Assembly: GCA_964588695.1 (NCBI GenBank)
Contig: CAZPQK010000008.1
Span: forward strand, 1 to 64,000
Origin: CAZPQK01 sp964588695
GTDB taxonomy: Bacteria; Krumholzibacteriota; Krumholzibacteriia; WVZY01; JAKEHA01
DNA length: 64,000 bases
Direction: 5' to 3'
The translations under genes were made by a program, and so were the position numbers. Of the stretch, positions 9,852 to 18,871 are shown piece after piece. The stretch's first letter is position 1. Each line of letters starts with the position of its first letter. Below the pieces are notes generated by a model. That model was not told the origin of the DNA. It did no database searches and saw only the letters and a program-made list of their open reading frames with translations.

Positions 9852-12800
9852 TTACTTCAGCAATACCATCTTCTTGGTTTGCGTGAAGTCACGCGTCACC
9901 AACTTGTAGAAGTACACGCCCGACGAGACCTGCTGCCCACGATCGTTAAGACCGTTCCAGGTAACAGGAGCGACCTGCGCCGGGTCGAGTACTCCGTTAA
10001 CAAGCGTCCGAACCAGCTGACCCTTCACGTTGTACACCTTCAATGAAACGTTACTGCGGTCGCGCAAGGTGTAGTTGATCGTCGTGGTCGGGTTAAACGG
10101 GTTCGGATAGTTCTGCGACAGACTGGTTTGCGCAGCAGTTCCGGTACCAGTCGCAACACCCGGGGTGTTGTTGAGGTACTGGAGAATTTTCTGCATGTGC
10201 ACGAAGCGATCTGGCACACCGGCCGGGCGATCGTCGCGGACATAGTGGAACGAGAAACCGCTAAGGACCACACCAACGTTAAACCCGTTCGGGTTCAGCG
10301 TCGTCTGTGCAACCATCGCGCCTCCGGTTGTTCCATTGCCGCTATACGTGCCCGCCTGAGTGGCCGCACCAGCTGCCGAGATAACATCGAAGTCGTTAAT
10401 CAGCACACAACCACCGTAGGCCACCAACGTGTCACCGGCCAGGAAACCACCGCCATCGCCCACCATAAGCGGACTGGCGCCGGTACCGTAGGTAACGTGG
10501 TTGGGGTCGTCGAGGTTGTAGTTGATGTACTTCGACAACAAGCTAACCATGCCGACGCCGGTGGCTTGTTTCATCTGATCGGGCAGGTCATCGCCGTTCA
10601 GATACAAGCCGCCAGTGTTCGGAAGTTGCTCTAGGAAAGAGAACAGCACCGAAGCGTCATCCGACTTCTCTGGGTTACCGGTACCGTCGCCAATGGTCTG
10701 GTCGAGGTTACCTGTGTTCCAGATAATCTTCCGATAATTCCCTATCAACTGCGTCGAGACGTCGTTGACACGACTACCCAAGCGGTTGGCAATCGAAGAA
10801 CTTGGAGCACGCACGTCGTATCGATCGACTTGATCGAGCAGCCCTAAGTTTTCGAAGGAACTATCAAAGAACGGTTGAGCGCCACGGAAGTTCATCCCGT
10901 CGACAAAGAGAATATCGCCACCGTTGTTGACGCCACCAGCGGGTAGGATGGTGAACTCGTCGGCATTGGCGGCAGCCTCATCGATGTTGTTAAAGCTTAG
11001 ACCGGCACCGGCGTTAACACGGAAGTACGTGCGTTCGCCGTTCGTGTTCTCTGCTCCGTAGAAAAAGAGAACCGTGTCGCCAGCTTCAAACAAGTTGTCG
11101 TTGAGGTCGATGCAGTACACATCGGCGGTGACCCCGGTACGCGTAGCACCGTTGACGAACGCCGTGTCCAGTCGGACAATGTCCCATGTGAGGCCATCGG
11201 CCACCGTGGAACCCACGACTGGGTAACGGAACGAATCGTCGCTAAGTGCGGCACCGGACTTACCCGGCTGTCCCTGCGGGAACACCGTTGCGTACAAGTA
11301 AACCGCAGGACCGAAACCGGAGGTAACATCGCCAGCCAACCCAAGCACCGGGTCCGACACGGTAACAACCGCCGAGTCGCCAGGCAGGATATTTGGATTG
11401 GTGCTGGGGAGAATATCCTGCGCGGCGTCGGCGCGAGCAGTTCCCGCGGTGGGCCCGGAGATCTCCTCGAAGTTGTCCTGCAATTGATCGATGTCGCGAC
11501 CTGACCACTGCGGGCCCGTCGTCGCGATGCGGTAGACATCGATGTTGTCGATCAGGGGCGCGTGGCTGTGGCACGAACCGGTCCCGAAAATACCGCACCA
11601 AACGCCACATTGGTCGACACAACCAACGGACACTTGAATGTCGGTAGCACCCGGAACGACCAGGTCGCCAAACGGGTTGACCTGATTCAACCAGTCTTTA
11701 CCGCCACCAAAGCTAACCAGGTTACGGTTAACCCAAGGCGTCGGGCATCCCGCTACAATAGAACGAACGTTCCACACGTAGAAGACGAGGTTATCCAGCG
11801 GAAGGTCGCGATAAACATCGAACACCATTTCGGCGCCCGTACCGGAACCCACCCAGGGAATCACCGGCGAAATCGCGTAGTTATTCATGTACTGACCCTG
11901 GGCGTTGCCGTACGGCACCACCGGCTGAGTCAGGAACTGCGGCGTAACACAGTCGTACACAAACGACGAACCGCTAAAGAATCCCCACATACAGGAAACG
12001 CGCGACAAGCACGGGTCTTCCTGTACGAGTTGTGCACCCGGGAACAGGGCCGCGAAGTCGCCGTAACCGGACGGCGAGCATGCTTCCCAGTCCGAAGACG
12101 AGGTTGCACCCACGGCTTCGGCTTCGAAGTCTTCAACCGGAAGGCCGCTGCCGCCACTGGTGACCGACACGCTAAGGTCGTCGAGAATGAGGGCACCATC
12201 GGTGTCCCACAATCCGTCTTCATCCGACCAGGCGCCGTCCGAAGTAAAGTGCCAGCGAACGTTAACGCTGCCACCGTGAAGCGAATCCGGGATTGCGACG
12301 CTCGTGGTATCGGTACCCTGAGCATCCCACGCCCCTCCGGTGCCCGGACCGGCTCCAAGATCGAGCCAGTTTTCGCCGCCAACAGTGGCGTCGTCAACTT
12401 CTAAGCGGACGAAGTCATACCCCGGCTCGGTGTCCCAGTGAATGGCAAAGTTCACAGAGATTCCAGACCCAGCAACCGCGGACTTGGTGCAAAAGGCTTG
12501 GTCCCAGAGGTTCCCGTAGCCGGGGAGTGAAGCGTAACTACATAACGGTGCGGTTCCAGATGAACGCGCGCCGCACCAAAGTGCTTGTAGCCCCGCAGGC
12601 GCTGCCAGCAACCCGAACGTTCCGCCGCCAAGACCGGCAAAGTCATCCACGTGGAAAAACTCCTGGATCTGAGCGGTTAAGTCCTCGGTTGTCCAGCCCT
12701 CAGTAACGCAAGCGGGACCAGAGTCAAAAGTGTAACTGGCCAAATAGGTCGTGCTCTGCGCGGCTGATCGATACGCGGTACCGTCACCAAGTGACAATGC

Positions 12801-12932
12801 AGCGCTGAGTTCGCCAGGCGACACGGCCTGATCAAATTTAGGAGAAACTTTGGTTGTGTTCTTGGCTCCGGCGTCGACTGTCATGAACGCCGCTGCAACA
12901 ACAAGCAACACAAAAAGAGAAGACCGTCTCAA
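9852..12932 (-). CDS. Secreted FlgD-tagged protein, array copy 4 of 4 (first transcribed)
   Basis: The longest frame starts at 13001, but a TTG at 12932 is preferred: AGGAGG lies 6 nt upstream and translation then starts directly with the signal peptide (RRSSLFVLLVVAAAF). This gives 1,026 residues. Module order matches the other copies: beta module one (TFDSGPACVTEGW), beta module two (CMWGFFSGSSFVYDC, VPYGNAQGQ), GPTAGTARADAAQDILP, Ig-like part, DILFVDGMN at about 672, and the FlgD-Ig tag from about 938. Several positions conserved in copies 1-3 differ here: DFDVISAAGAAT replaces DFDVMSASGAS, and the central insert resembles copy 2 rather than copies 1 and 3. It may therefore represent an older branch. 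Function unknown. Confidence 0.92.
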   Translation of the reverse strand: MRRSSLFVLLVVAAAFMTVDAGAKNTTKVSPKFDQAVSPGELSAALSLGDGTAYRSAAQSTTYLASYTFDSGPACVTEGWTTEDLTAQIQEFFHVDDFAGLGGGTFGLLAAPAGLQALWCGARSSGTAPLCSYASLPGYGNLWDQAFCTKSAVAGSGISVNFAIHWDTEPGYDFVRLEVDDATVGGENWLDLGAGPGTGGAWDAQGTDTTSVAIPDSLHGGSVNVRWHFTSDGAWSDEDGLWDTDGALILDDLSVSVTSGGSGLPVEDFEAEAVGATSSSDWEACSPSGYGDFAALFPGAQLVQEDPCLSRVSCMWGFFSGSSFVYDCVTPQFLTQPVVPYGNAQGQYMNNYAISPVIPWVGSGTGAEMVFDVYRDLPLDNLVFYVWNVRSIVAGCPTPWVNRNLVSFGGGKDWLNQVNPFGDLVVPGATDIQVSVGCVDQCGVWCGIFGTGSCHSHAPLIDNIDVYRIATTGPQWSGRDIDQLQDNFEEISGPTAGTARADAAQDILPSTNPNILPGDSAVVTVSDPVLGLAGDVTSGFGPAVYLYATVFPQGQPGKSGAALSDDSFRYPVVGSTVADGLTWDIVRLDTAFVNGATRTGVTADVYCIDLNDNLFEAGDTVLFFYGAENTNGERTYFRVNAGAGLSFNNIDEAAANADEFTILPAGGVNNGGDILFVDGMNFRGAQPFFDSSFENLGLLDQVDRYDVRAPSSSIANRLGSRVNDVSTQLIGNYRKIIWNTGNLDQTIGDGTGNPEKSDDASVLFSFLEQLPNTGGLYLNGDDLPDQMKQATGVGMVSLLSKYINYNLDDPNHVTYGTGASPLMVGDGGGFLAGDTLVAYGGCVLINDFDVISAAGAATQAGTYSGNGTTGGAMVAQTTLNPNGFNVGVVLSGFSFHYVRDDRPAGVPDRFVHMQKILQYLNNTPGVATGTGTAAQTSLSQNYPNPFNPTTTINYTLRDRSNVSLKVYNVKGQLVRTLVNGVLDPAQVAPVTWNGLNDRGQQVSSGVYFYKLVTRDFTQTKKMVLLK

Positions 12933-13028
12933 TGCGGACCTCCTGAGCAAAGAGGTGAACGAGACATCTCTCTGTTTTGAGCGGGGGGTTAACCTCAACA
13001 CAGAAAGTGCGTCAGGGAGCTATTGGGA

Positions 13029-13056
13029 AATATATTCCTGTGGGCAAGGTTCGCAA
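13029..13056 (-). promoter_or_regulatory. Possible promoter for array copy 4
   Basis: Minus strand TTGCGA (13056-13051), 16-nt spacer, TATATT (13034-13029). The -10 is good; the -35 matches TTGACA at four of six positions. Confidence 0.35.
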
Positions 13057-13191
13057 CGGGGCAATTTTGTTTACGTTACACGAACGTTGGTGGATGCGCG
13101 CGTTTGCATGCGCTCGTGAATGCACGCACAAGTGTAGGTGCAGCTAAGGTTCACGCGCTGAACGCCGAGACAGACTCTAACCTATAACGTA

Positions 13192-13302
13192 GTTGTCGTT
13201 CGCGGGGTCGCGACGAAGTTGTTTCCTCTCCCGCCTCTCGCGTTTGCATGGTGGTTGCGCATCGCTGATAGTCAGCCGCGCTCGGAAGTTGGGCTCGACA
13301 AC
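13192..13302 (-). repeat. Intergenic repeat copy R0 (inverted)
   Basis: Read on the minus strand this carries the same landmarks as R1 and R2: CTTCCGAGCGCGG near one end and GCGAGAGG with GAGAGGAAA near the other. It is bounded by the inverted pair GTTGTCG (13192-13198) and CGACAAC (13296-13302). Confidence 0.55.
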
Positions 13303-13347
13303 ATCGCCGCCACTCTCGGCAAACGCTGTAGTTCGCGCATGCGGTTC

Positions 13348-13425
13348 GTAAGTTCGACTTCCGAGCGCGGGTGCCATCGCAATTGGATTGGCTAGTGCTG
13401 AAAAGCGAGAGGAAAATGAGCGAAC
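13348..13425 (+). repeat. Intergenic repeat copy R1
   Basis: A 78-nt element starting GTAAGTTCGACTTCCGAGCG and ending GAGCGAAC. It aligns without gaps to R2 115 bp downstream. AGTTCGC just outside its left end can pair with GCGAACT at its right end. Confidence 0.65.
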
Positions 13426-13453
13426 TGTAGGCGCAAGAAGGTAGGCGGTGGGC

Positions 13454-13545
13454 GTGTTGTTTGTGAGTTCGACTTCCGAGCGTGTGAGTTACCGCATCCG
13501 GAGCGAGCTAGCGCCGAAAGCGAGAGGAGAACGAGCGAACAACAC
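13454..13545 (+). repeat. Intergenic repeat copy R2 with inverted ends
   Basis: The 78-nt core (13463-13540) matches R1. It is closed by GTGTTGTTTG (13454-13463) and CGAACAACAC (13536-13545), a 9-of-10 inverted repeat, so the 92-bp unit can fold into one long stem-loop. It resembles a REP or MITE-like element. Confidence 0.6.
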
Positions 13546-13586
13546 GTCCACCGACAAGCGCCGCCGCTCAATGTTCGGAGGTAGAC

Positions 13587-15770
13587 TTAACTAACTTCGA
13601 CGATCTTCGAGAAATCCGCGTAGCGCGCAAACAACGCGAAAACGACCGCCAGAAAATTCTGTCTATTCTCTCGCAGCGCATCGTCTTTCGCGTTCACCAG
13701 CACTTCGTCAAAGTACGCGTCGATTGGGTCGGCCAGGTGGGACAACTCCGCCAGCACCCGGTCGAAAGCCTGCGCGTTGTCGTGTTCGCGCACGCGCGGC
13801 GCGGCCGCCGAAAGTGCTTCCCAAAGTCCTTTTTCCGCGGGTGATTCGAACGCGTCGGTGCTGTACGACAACGGCGCGGGTCGACTGCCGACGTTTAGGG
13901 CCCCCCGAGCATCGAACGCTCGATCAAGAGCCGACCAGGCTACGCCCTGTGCGCGCTTGTCCGCCGGGAGAATGTTCCCGACTCGCTTAACGCCGGTGAT
14001 CAACCGTTCAAATTCGGCGTTCCCCCGCATTTGCGTTAGCGCCCGGGCCCTCGCCACCGCCACCGCCGGCGTCGACCACGTCATTTCGGCAACGGCCGCA
14101 ACCACGTCATACGCGTACTTGCGTTCCTTCAGCAACGCTTCGCAGCGCCCAATCAAAAACGCATGCATCGCTTCGTGGGCTTTTTCTTCGGTGGCTTTAT
14201 CGCTGTAACTCTCGTGACGATACAACTCCAACGCCCGCAAGAACAGCTCGCGTAAATCCAACGCTGGAAGAGTTTCGGCGATACGGAACAAGCCGTTGGC
14301 GTGGCGCCGGAGTGCATACGGATCTTGAGATCCCGACGGCACGAAACCCGCCAAAAAACAACCAGTGATGGTGTCCACCCGATCCGCGATCGACACCAGC
14401 GTGGCCAACATCGACTTGGGTAACGGCGACGCCGGGTTGACCGGTTCGTAGTGTTGACGAATAGCGTCAGCGATTTCTTTCGATTCACCGGACTCGATGG
14501 CGTAGTAGCTTCCAATCAAGCCCTGCAGCTTGGTGAACTCTTTGCCGTCCTTGATCATCTCGCTAGCAAGGTCGGCCTTGGCAATGCGAGTGATTCGTTC
14601 GAGCACCGCGTCGTCGGGCAACGCATCGCTATCAACCGCCGCAAGCAAGTCGCGCGCACGTTTGGCCAGTTCACCCATGCGCGTCGCTTTCTCGCCAATC
14701 GTGCCAAACCCTTCGATAAACACAATGCGATCGAGTTCCGTGGCCAGGCCATCGACGCCGCGGGAAACGTCTTCGCGAAAGTAAAACTGTGCGTCCTCCA
14801 GTCGTGCTCGCAGAACTCCTTCGTTTCCTTTACGCACTGCCGCGGGCGAACCAACCGCGCCATCGGTGAACGTTATAAAGTGCGGCATTAGTTTTCCGCG
14901 CCCCTTGCGCACGGCAAGGTAGCGCTGATGCGACTTCATCGCGATGCGCACGACTTCTGGTGGGAGTTGGAGATACTTCTTTTCGAAGTCACCAACCAGA
15001 ACGCGCGGGTTTTCGGTCATATAAGCAATTTCGCTAATGAGTCCGTCGTCAGGAATCACGCTCAGGCCTCGGGATGCCGCCGCTTTTTCGGCTGCCTGGG
15101 CAATTTTTTTCTCACGAGTCGCGCCGTCGACTATTACACCCAACTTCTTCATGGCGCCGTCGTAGTATCCCACCCCGCGAAGCGTTGCTTTTTCGCCACG
15201 CATCCACGGACGACCGTAAGTGACATTGGCACTGGTAACGTCGGCGAACTTAAACTTGACTACTTTGCTACCCAACAGCGCCACAATCCAGCGCACCGGG
15301 CGCGCAAACCGGGCTCCCGACGGCTCCCACTTCATCGTCTTGGGAAATCGAACACCAGCGACCATATCCGGAAGCATGTCCTTAAGCAGCGCGGGCGTGG
15401 AACGAACCGGGAGTTTTCTCTCCAGCCCCAGCACCTTCCCTTTAGGCGAATCCATGTGTGCTAGCTTGTCCACCGTTACCCCAAGCGACCGCGCAAATCC
15501 TTCGGCAGCTTTGGTTGGTGCGCCGTTTTCATCGAAAGAACGTTCGACCGGCGGACCAGTAACCTGCTCGGTCTGCGCACTCTGCCTCTCGGCGAGCCCC
15601 CAGACGCGCACCACCAGACGCCGCGGTGTACCTGCGGCCTCGATGTCGTCAAACGTCAGGCGTTCGGCCTTAAGTTGCTGGGCGAAATCATCGCGCAGCT
15701 GTGCGACAGCGGGTTGGATATACGAAGCGGGAAGGTTCTCTACGCCAATTTCCAGGAGGAAGTCGCTCAC
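13587..15770 (-). CDS. glyS: Glycyl-tRNA synthetase beta subunit
   Basis: A 727-residue cytoplasmic beta subunit of the two-subunit (alpha2beta2) glycyl-tRNA synthetase, which charges tRNA-Gly in ATP-dependent fashion. The family signature opens the protein (FLLEIGVENLPASYI) and is followed by the long beta-subunit body, with QDPYALRRHANGLFRI in the middle and the DALR-like anticodon-binding end (FDEVLVNAKDDALRENR). Length is normal for the family (about 690-720). The ATG overlaps the glyQ stop by 4 nt, so the two subunits are translationally coupled. It is the last gene of the phoH-to-glyS run. Confidence 0.97.
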   Translation of the reverse strand: MSDFLLEIGVENLPASYIQPAVAQLRDDFAQQLKAERLTFDDIEAAGTPRRLVVRVWGLAERQSAQTEQVTGPPVERSFDENGAPTKAAEGFARSLGVTVDKLAHMDSPKGKVLGLERKLPVRSTPALLKDMLPDMVAGVRFPKTMKWEPSGARFARPVRWIVALLGSKVVKFKFADVTSANVTYGRPWMRGEKATLRGVGYYDGAMKKLGVIVDGATREKKIAQAAEKAAASRGLSVIPDDGLISEIAYMTENPRVLVGDFEKKYLQLPPEVVRIAMKSHQRYLAVRKGRGKLMPHFITFTDGAVGSPAAVRKGNEGVLRARLEDAQFYFREDVSRGVDGLATELDRIVFIEGFGTIGEKATRMGELAKRARDLLAAVDSDALPDDAVLERITRIAKADLASEMIKDGKEFTKLQGLIGSYYAIESGESKEIADAIRQHYEPVNPASPLPKSMLATLVSIADRVDTITGCFLAGFVPSGSQDPYALRRHANGLFRIAETLPALDLRELFLRALELYRHESYSDKATEEKAHEAMHAFLIGRCEALLKERKYAYDVVAAVAEMTWSTPAVAVARARALTQMRGNAEFERLITGVKRVGNILPADKRAQGVAWSALDRAFDARGALNVGSRPAPLSYSTDAFESPAEKGLWEALSAAAPRVREHDNAQAFDRVLAELSHLADPIDAYFDEVLVNAKDDALRENRQNFLAVVFALFARYADFSKIVEVS

Positions 15771-16666
15771 GACCTGGCTCCTTTCATCAGCGGAAACTCC
15801 AGTGCTTCGCGTTTTTCGATGTAGGCGAGTGCGATCTTTCGCGCCAGCGAACGAATCCGGCCGATGTATCCGGTCCGTTCGGTTACGCTGATCGCTCCGC
15901 GGGCGTCGAGTACGTTAAACAAGTGCGACAATTTAACGGCGTAGTCGTAAGCGGGCAACACCAGCCCTTTGTCTAACATGACTTTGACCTGCTCTTCGAA
16001 CGACGCGAACATCGAAAAATAAAGCTTCGTGTCCGCGGCTTCAAAGTGGAACGCAGAAAACTCCTGTTCGGCCTGAAGATTAACGTCGCCCCAGGTGATA
16101 CCGTCGCCCCACTCGATATCCAGCACGGAATCAACGCCTTGCAGATAAAGACAAATGCGCAACAGCCCGTAGGTAATTTCGGCGCAAATGGGTTCCAACT
16201 CTAACGAACCCGCCTGCTGAAAATAGGTAAACTGGGTAATCTCCATGCCGTCCAACCAAACTTCCCATCCCAAACCAGCGGCACCCAAGGTGGGTGCTTC
16301 CCAATCGTCTTCGACCAGTCGGATATCGTGTTTATTGGGATCGATTCCAATCTCGCGCAGGCTTTCGATGTACAACTCGATCACATTCGCTGGCGGCGGT
16401 TTGAGAATGACCTGGTATTGCAGAAACTGCTGAACCCGGTTGGGGTTTTCGCCATAGCGACCGTCTTTGGGACGCTTAGACGGTTCCACGTATGCAGTTT
16501 TCCACGGCTCGGGCCCAAGCACGCGCAAGAAGGTGTTGGGATTGAGCGTTCCCGCACCCACTTCGCTGTTGTAGGGCTGCAGGTACAAACAACCCTGCTT
16601 GATCCAAAAGTTTTGCAGGCGGGTAATGAGTTCTTGATACGTCGGAGCTTGTCGGCGACGGGCCAC
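15767..16666 (-). CDS. glyQ: Glycyl-tRNA synthetase alpha subunit
   Basis: A 299-residue class II catalytic subunit that forms glycyl-adenylate and works with GlyS. The sequence is highly typical: TYQELITRLQNFWIKQGCLYLQPYN at the start, GAGTLNPNTFLRVLGPEPW, then YVEPSKRPKDGRYGENPNR. The motif 2 region and the WEVWLDGMEITQFTYFQQ block follow. It lies 32 nt after recO and overlaps glyS by 4 nt. Two-subunit GlyRS is the common bacterial form and is not found in eukaryotes. Confidence 0.98.
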   Translation of the reverse strand: MARRRQAPTYQELITRLQNFWIKQGCLYLQPYNSEVGAGTLNPNTFLRVLGPEPWKTAYVEPSKRPKDGRYGENPNRVQQFLQYQVILKPPPANVIELYIESLREIGIDPNKHDIRLVEDDWEAPTLGAAGLGWEVWLDGMEITQFTYFQQAGSLELEPICAEITYGLLRICLYLQGVDSVLDIEWGDGITWGDVNLQAEQEFSAFHFEAADTKLYFSMFASFEEQVKVMLDKGLVLPAYDYAVKLSHLFNVLDARGAISVTERTGYIGRIRSLARKIALAYIEKREALEFPLMKGARS

Positions 16667-16698
16667 GGTATGTCTCTTTTATTTTTTGGGATGAATAA

Positions 16699-17430
16699 CT
16701 AAAGCAGGCTCAGCGACTTGGGTAGGCTATAGCCCTGAACGTGCGAAGTATAGGTCCAGTGAATGAGTTTCCCCAAGTCCTTTCTGGATTCGGGGGCTAG
16801 TGTCGCACCGCCCAAGACCTCGAAATCGGCAGTCAGACAGCCCAACAGTGCTTCTCTTACCGCCGACCGCAGCACCATTGTTCCTTCGCCGCCAGCGCCG
16901 TGGCTCCGGCAAACGGTCGAACCCTCGGCGAAACGATAAATTCCCTCATCGGCCGCCTTTCCGCATTCGGCGCAGGTCTCGACGTCGGGAAACGCGCCGA
17001 GTCGCTCCAGAAGCTTGGCGGCAAACGCCAGAAACATCAGCAACGGATCCTGCGGCGCGGGCGCGCTTACAAAGTCAATGGCGAGTTCAACCACTTCGTC
17101 GGCGGGACTTCCTGGATAGCACACCAGGTCCAGAATCTCCATCGCCGCCAGGCGGCTGGCCATTAGCTCCAACGACGAGTCAGCGGCCGCTGGGCGACCG
17201 ACCAGATCGACTTCCTTAACAAAGTACACGTGCCGGTTGGGCTTCAGGTAAAACAGAACCTGGACGTGGTGTCCAGGCTGCAACGCGCCGCGGCGACCGT
17301 CTTTCTTGGAAAGAACTCCCTTTGCAGTTAGCCGGATCTTCCCGTGTCGCGCCAGCAGGGCTGTTGCCGAAACACTGGATTCGCCGCTGCGACGAGTGGA
17401 CAACACCACCCCTTCTGCTTTTTCCAACAT
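16699..17430 (-). CDS. recO: DNA repair protein RecO
   Basis: A 243-residue RecO family protein. RecO works with RecR (and RecF) to load RecA on SSB-coated DNA in gap repair. The N-terminal OB-fold segment is recognisable (EGVVLSTRRSGESSVSATALLARHGKIRLTAKG). A zinc-binding knuckle CAECGK...CRSHG follows in the helical C-terminal part at about residues 157-182. The ATG is 2 nt after the mgtE stop, so it is in the same transcript. Its position beside glyQS is seen in several bacterial groups. Confidence 0.93.
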   Translation of the reverse strand: MLEKAEGVVLSTRRSGESSVSATALLARHGKIRLTAKGVLSKKDGRRGALQPGHHVQVLFYLKPNRHVYFVKEVDLVGRPAAADSSLELMASRLAAMEILDLVCYPGSPADEVVELAIDFVSAPAPQDPLLMFLAFAAKLLERLGAFPDVETCAECGKAADEGIYRFAEGSTVCRSHGAGGEGTMVLRSAVREALLGCLTADFEVLGGATLAPESRKDLGKLIHWTYTSHVQGYSLPKSLSLL

Positions 17431-17432
17431 GA

Positions 17433-18785
17433 CTACGAGAATTTGGCCAGATAGATATTGGCCAAGGAAAGGTAAATTGCTAAACCGACGATGTCGTTGA
17501 GTACGGTAATGAACGGGCCTGTCGCAATTGCGGGATCAATCTTTAGTCGGTTCATTAGCAGCGGTATGGAAGCACCGACAAACGCGGCGACAATAATTAC
17601 CGCCATCAACGCCAGCCACAGCAGCACTCCAAGTGGCGCGTCGCTGAACCATAGGTAGACTGCGCCAAAGAGAATCAGGCCAAGGACGATTCCGTTAAGG
17701 AACGCCACTAGAAGTTCGCGCCCAACTCGATCACCCAGTCGCCGCAGGTCGATTTGACCCAGAGCCAACTCTCGCACCACCACCACCGCCGCTTGCATCC
17801 CCACACTGCCCGCGGTACCCACGATGAGAGGAATGAACAATACCAACACTGCCAATTCCCCGATGGTGGTTTCGTACCGGTTCAGTACGGAGGCGGTAAT
17901 TAATTGCCCGAGCACACTAAACACCAACCAAGGCAAGCGCGCACGCGAGGTTTTAATGGGCGACGGTTCCCCAATCTCATCCTCGGTAGTACCGGCAAGC
18001 CGCGCAATGTCCTCCGATGCCTCCTCTTCGAGAACGTCGATAATGTCGTCGACGGTAATCCGACCTACCAGCCGGTTGCTGCTGTCGACCACTGGAAGCG
18101 TAAGTTCGTCATACTTGCCGAACAAGCCGGCAACGTCTTCCTGATCCATGTCGACGGGAACCGAGATGACGTTGGTTTTCATGATGTCACGCACCGGAGT
18201 CGACCGGCTCCGCAACAGCAGGTCGAGGACATTGACGACGCCCACTAAACGGTTGTCCGCATCGACGACAAAGACCTTCTGCAGATGCTCGACGTCGTCT
18301 TCTTGCGCGCGAACCACGCGAATCGCGTCCCGGATTGTTTCGTCGTCCTGGACGACGACGTTCTCTACCTCCATGATGCCGCCCGCGGAGTCTTCGTCGT
18401 ACTCCATAAGCGCCACCAACTGGTCGCGGTCGGCGTCCTCCATTAGCTCGCCGACGGCTTCGGTCTTTTCGGGCGAGAGGGTCGACATAAGGTCGGCGGC
18501 GTCGTCGGAGCGCATCTCTTCGAGCAACGCGACGATCTCACGGTCGGAAAGCAACAGCAGCAACGTCTGTCCGGAGTGGTCGTCCACTTCGGTCAACACC
18601 GACGCCGCCCGTTCGGTACCGAGGTACTTCAGCAGCGTAACCTGGTCGGGTTGCTCGAGTTCGGGGAGGATCTCGGCGACGTCGGCCGGGTGCATTGGCT
18701 CCAAAAACTCGTCCAGGCCGGCGTAGGCACCGGCCTGGAGGAGTTCCCGGATGCGCTGAACATGTTCGTAGGACACGCGCTCCAT
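17433..18785 (-). CDS. mgtE: Magnesium transporter MgtE
   Basis: A 450-residue inner-membrane Mg2+ channel of the MgtE family. The longest frame starts at 18821; the ATG at 18785 is chosen because AGGA lies 8 nt upstream and the N-terminus (MERVSYEHVQRIRELL) then matches the family. Order: acidic MgtE N domain (about 10-125), two CBS domains (about 130-255; VVDADNRLVGVVNVLDL and VVDSSNRLVGRITVDDIIDVLEEEA), and five predicted helices (about 280-450). Helices include VGTAGSVGMQAAVVVVREL, corresponding to the family GTGGNxGNQ pore signature with Asn replaced by Ser, and FVGASIPLLMNRLKIDPA. The CBS domains in this family sense cytosolic Mg2+. An 86-nt gap separates it from the DUF502 gene. Confidence 0.95.
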   Translation of the reverse strand: MERVSYEHVQRIRELLQAGAYAGLDEFLEPMHPADVAEILPELEQPDQVTLLKYLGTERAASVLTEVDDHSGQTLLLLLSDREIVALLEEMRSDDAADLMSTLSPEKTEAVGELMEDADRDQLVALMEYDEDSAGGIMEVENVVVQDDETIRDAIRVVRAQEDDVEHLQKVFVVDADNRLVGVVNVLDLLLRSRSTPVRDIMKTNVISVPVDMDQEDVAGLFGKYDELTLPVVDSSNRLVGRITVDDIIDVLEEEASEDIARLAGTTEDEIGEPSPIKTSRARLPWLVFSVLGQLITASVLNRYETTIGELAVLVLFIPLIVGTAGSVGMQAAVVVVRELALGQIDLRRLGDRVGRELLVAFLNGIVLGLILFGAVYLWFSDAPLGVLLWLALMAVIIVAAFVGASIPLLMNRLKIDPAIATGPFITVLNDIVGLAIYLSLANIYLAKFS

Positions 18786-18871
18786 AGCAGGCATCCTAGT
18801 GAACCGCCATGCGTATCGCAAGCGGAACCCGTGTCACGCACGTAATGGCCAGAAGAATGAAACGTGAGCTA

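Larger units (their letters stand above)
12933..13586. other. Intergenic region with a three-copy repeat
   Basis: No credible gene. The right part holds three copies of a 78-110 bp element, listed separately. The left part holds the probable promoter of array copy 4. It separates the array from the housekeeping operon that ends with glyS. Confidence 0.6.

Noticed and set aside
11562..12404. 280-codon plus-strand frame
   Set aside because: Antisense shadow of array copy 4; similar shadows occur at matching places in the other copies, a result of shared codon pattern.
13177..13377. 66-codon minus-strand frame
   Set aside because: Lies inside the intergenic repeats R0 and R1.
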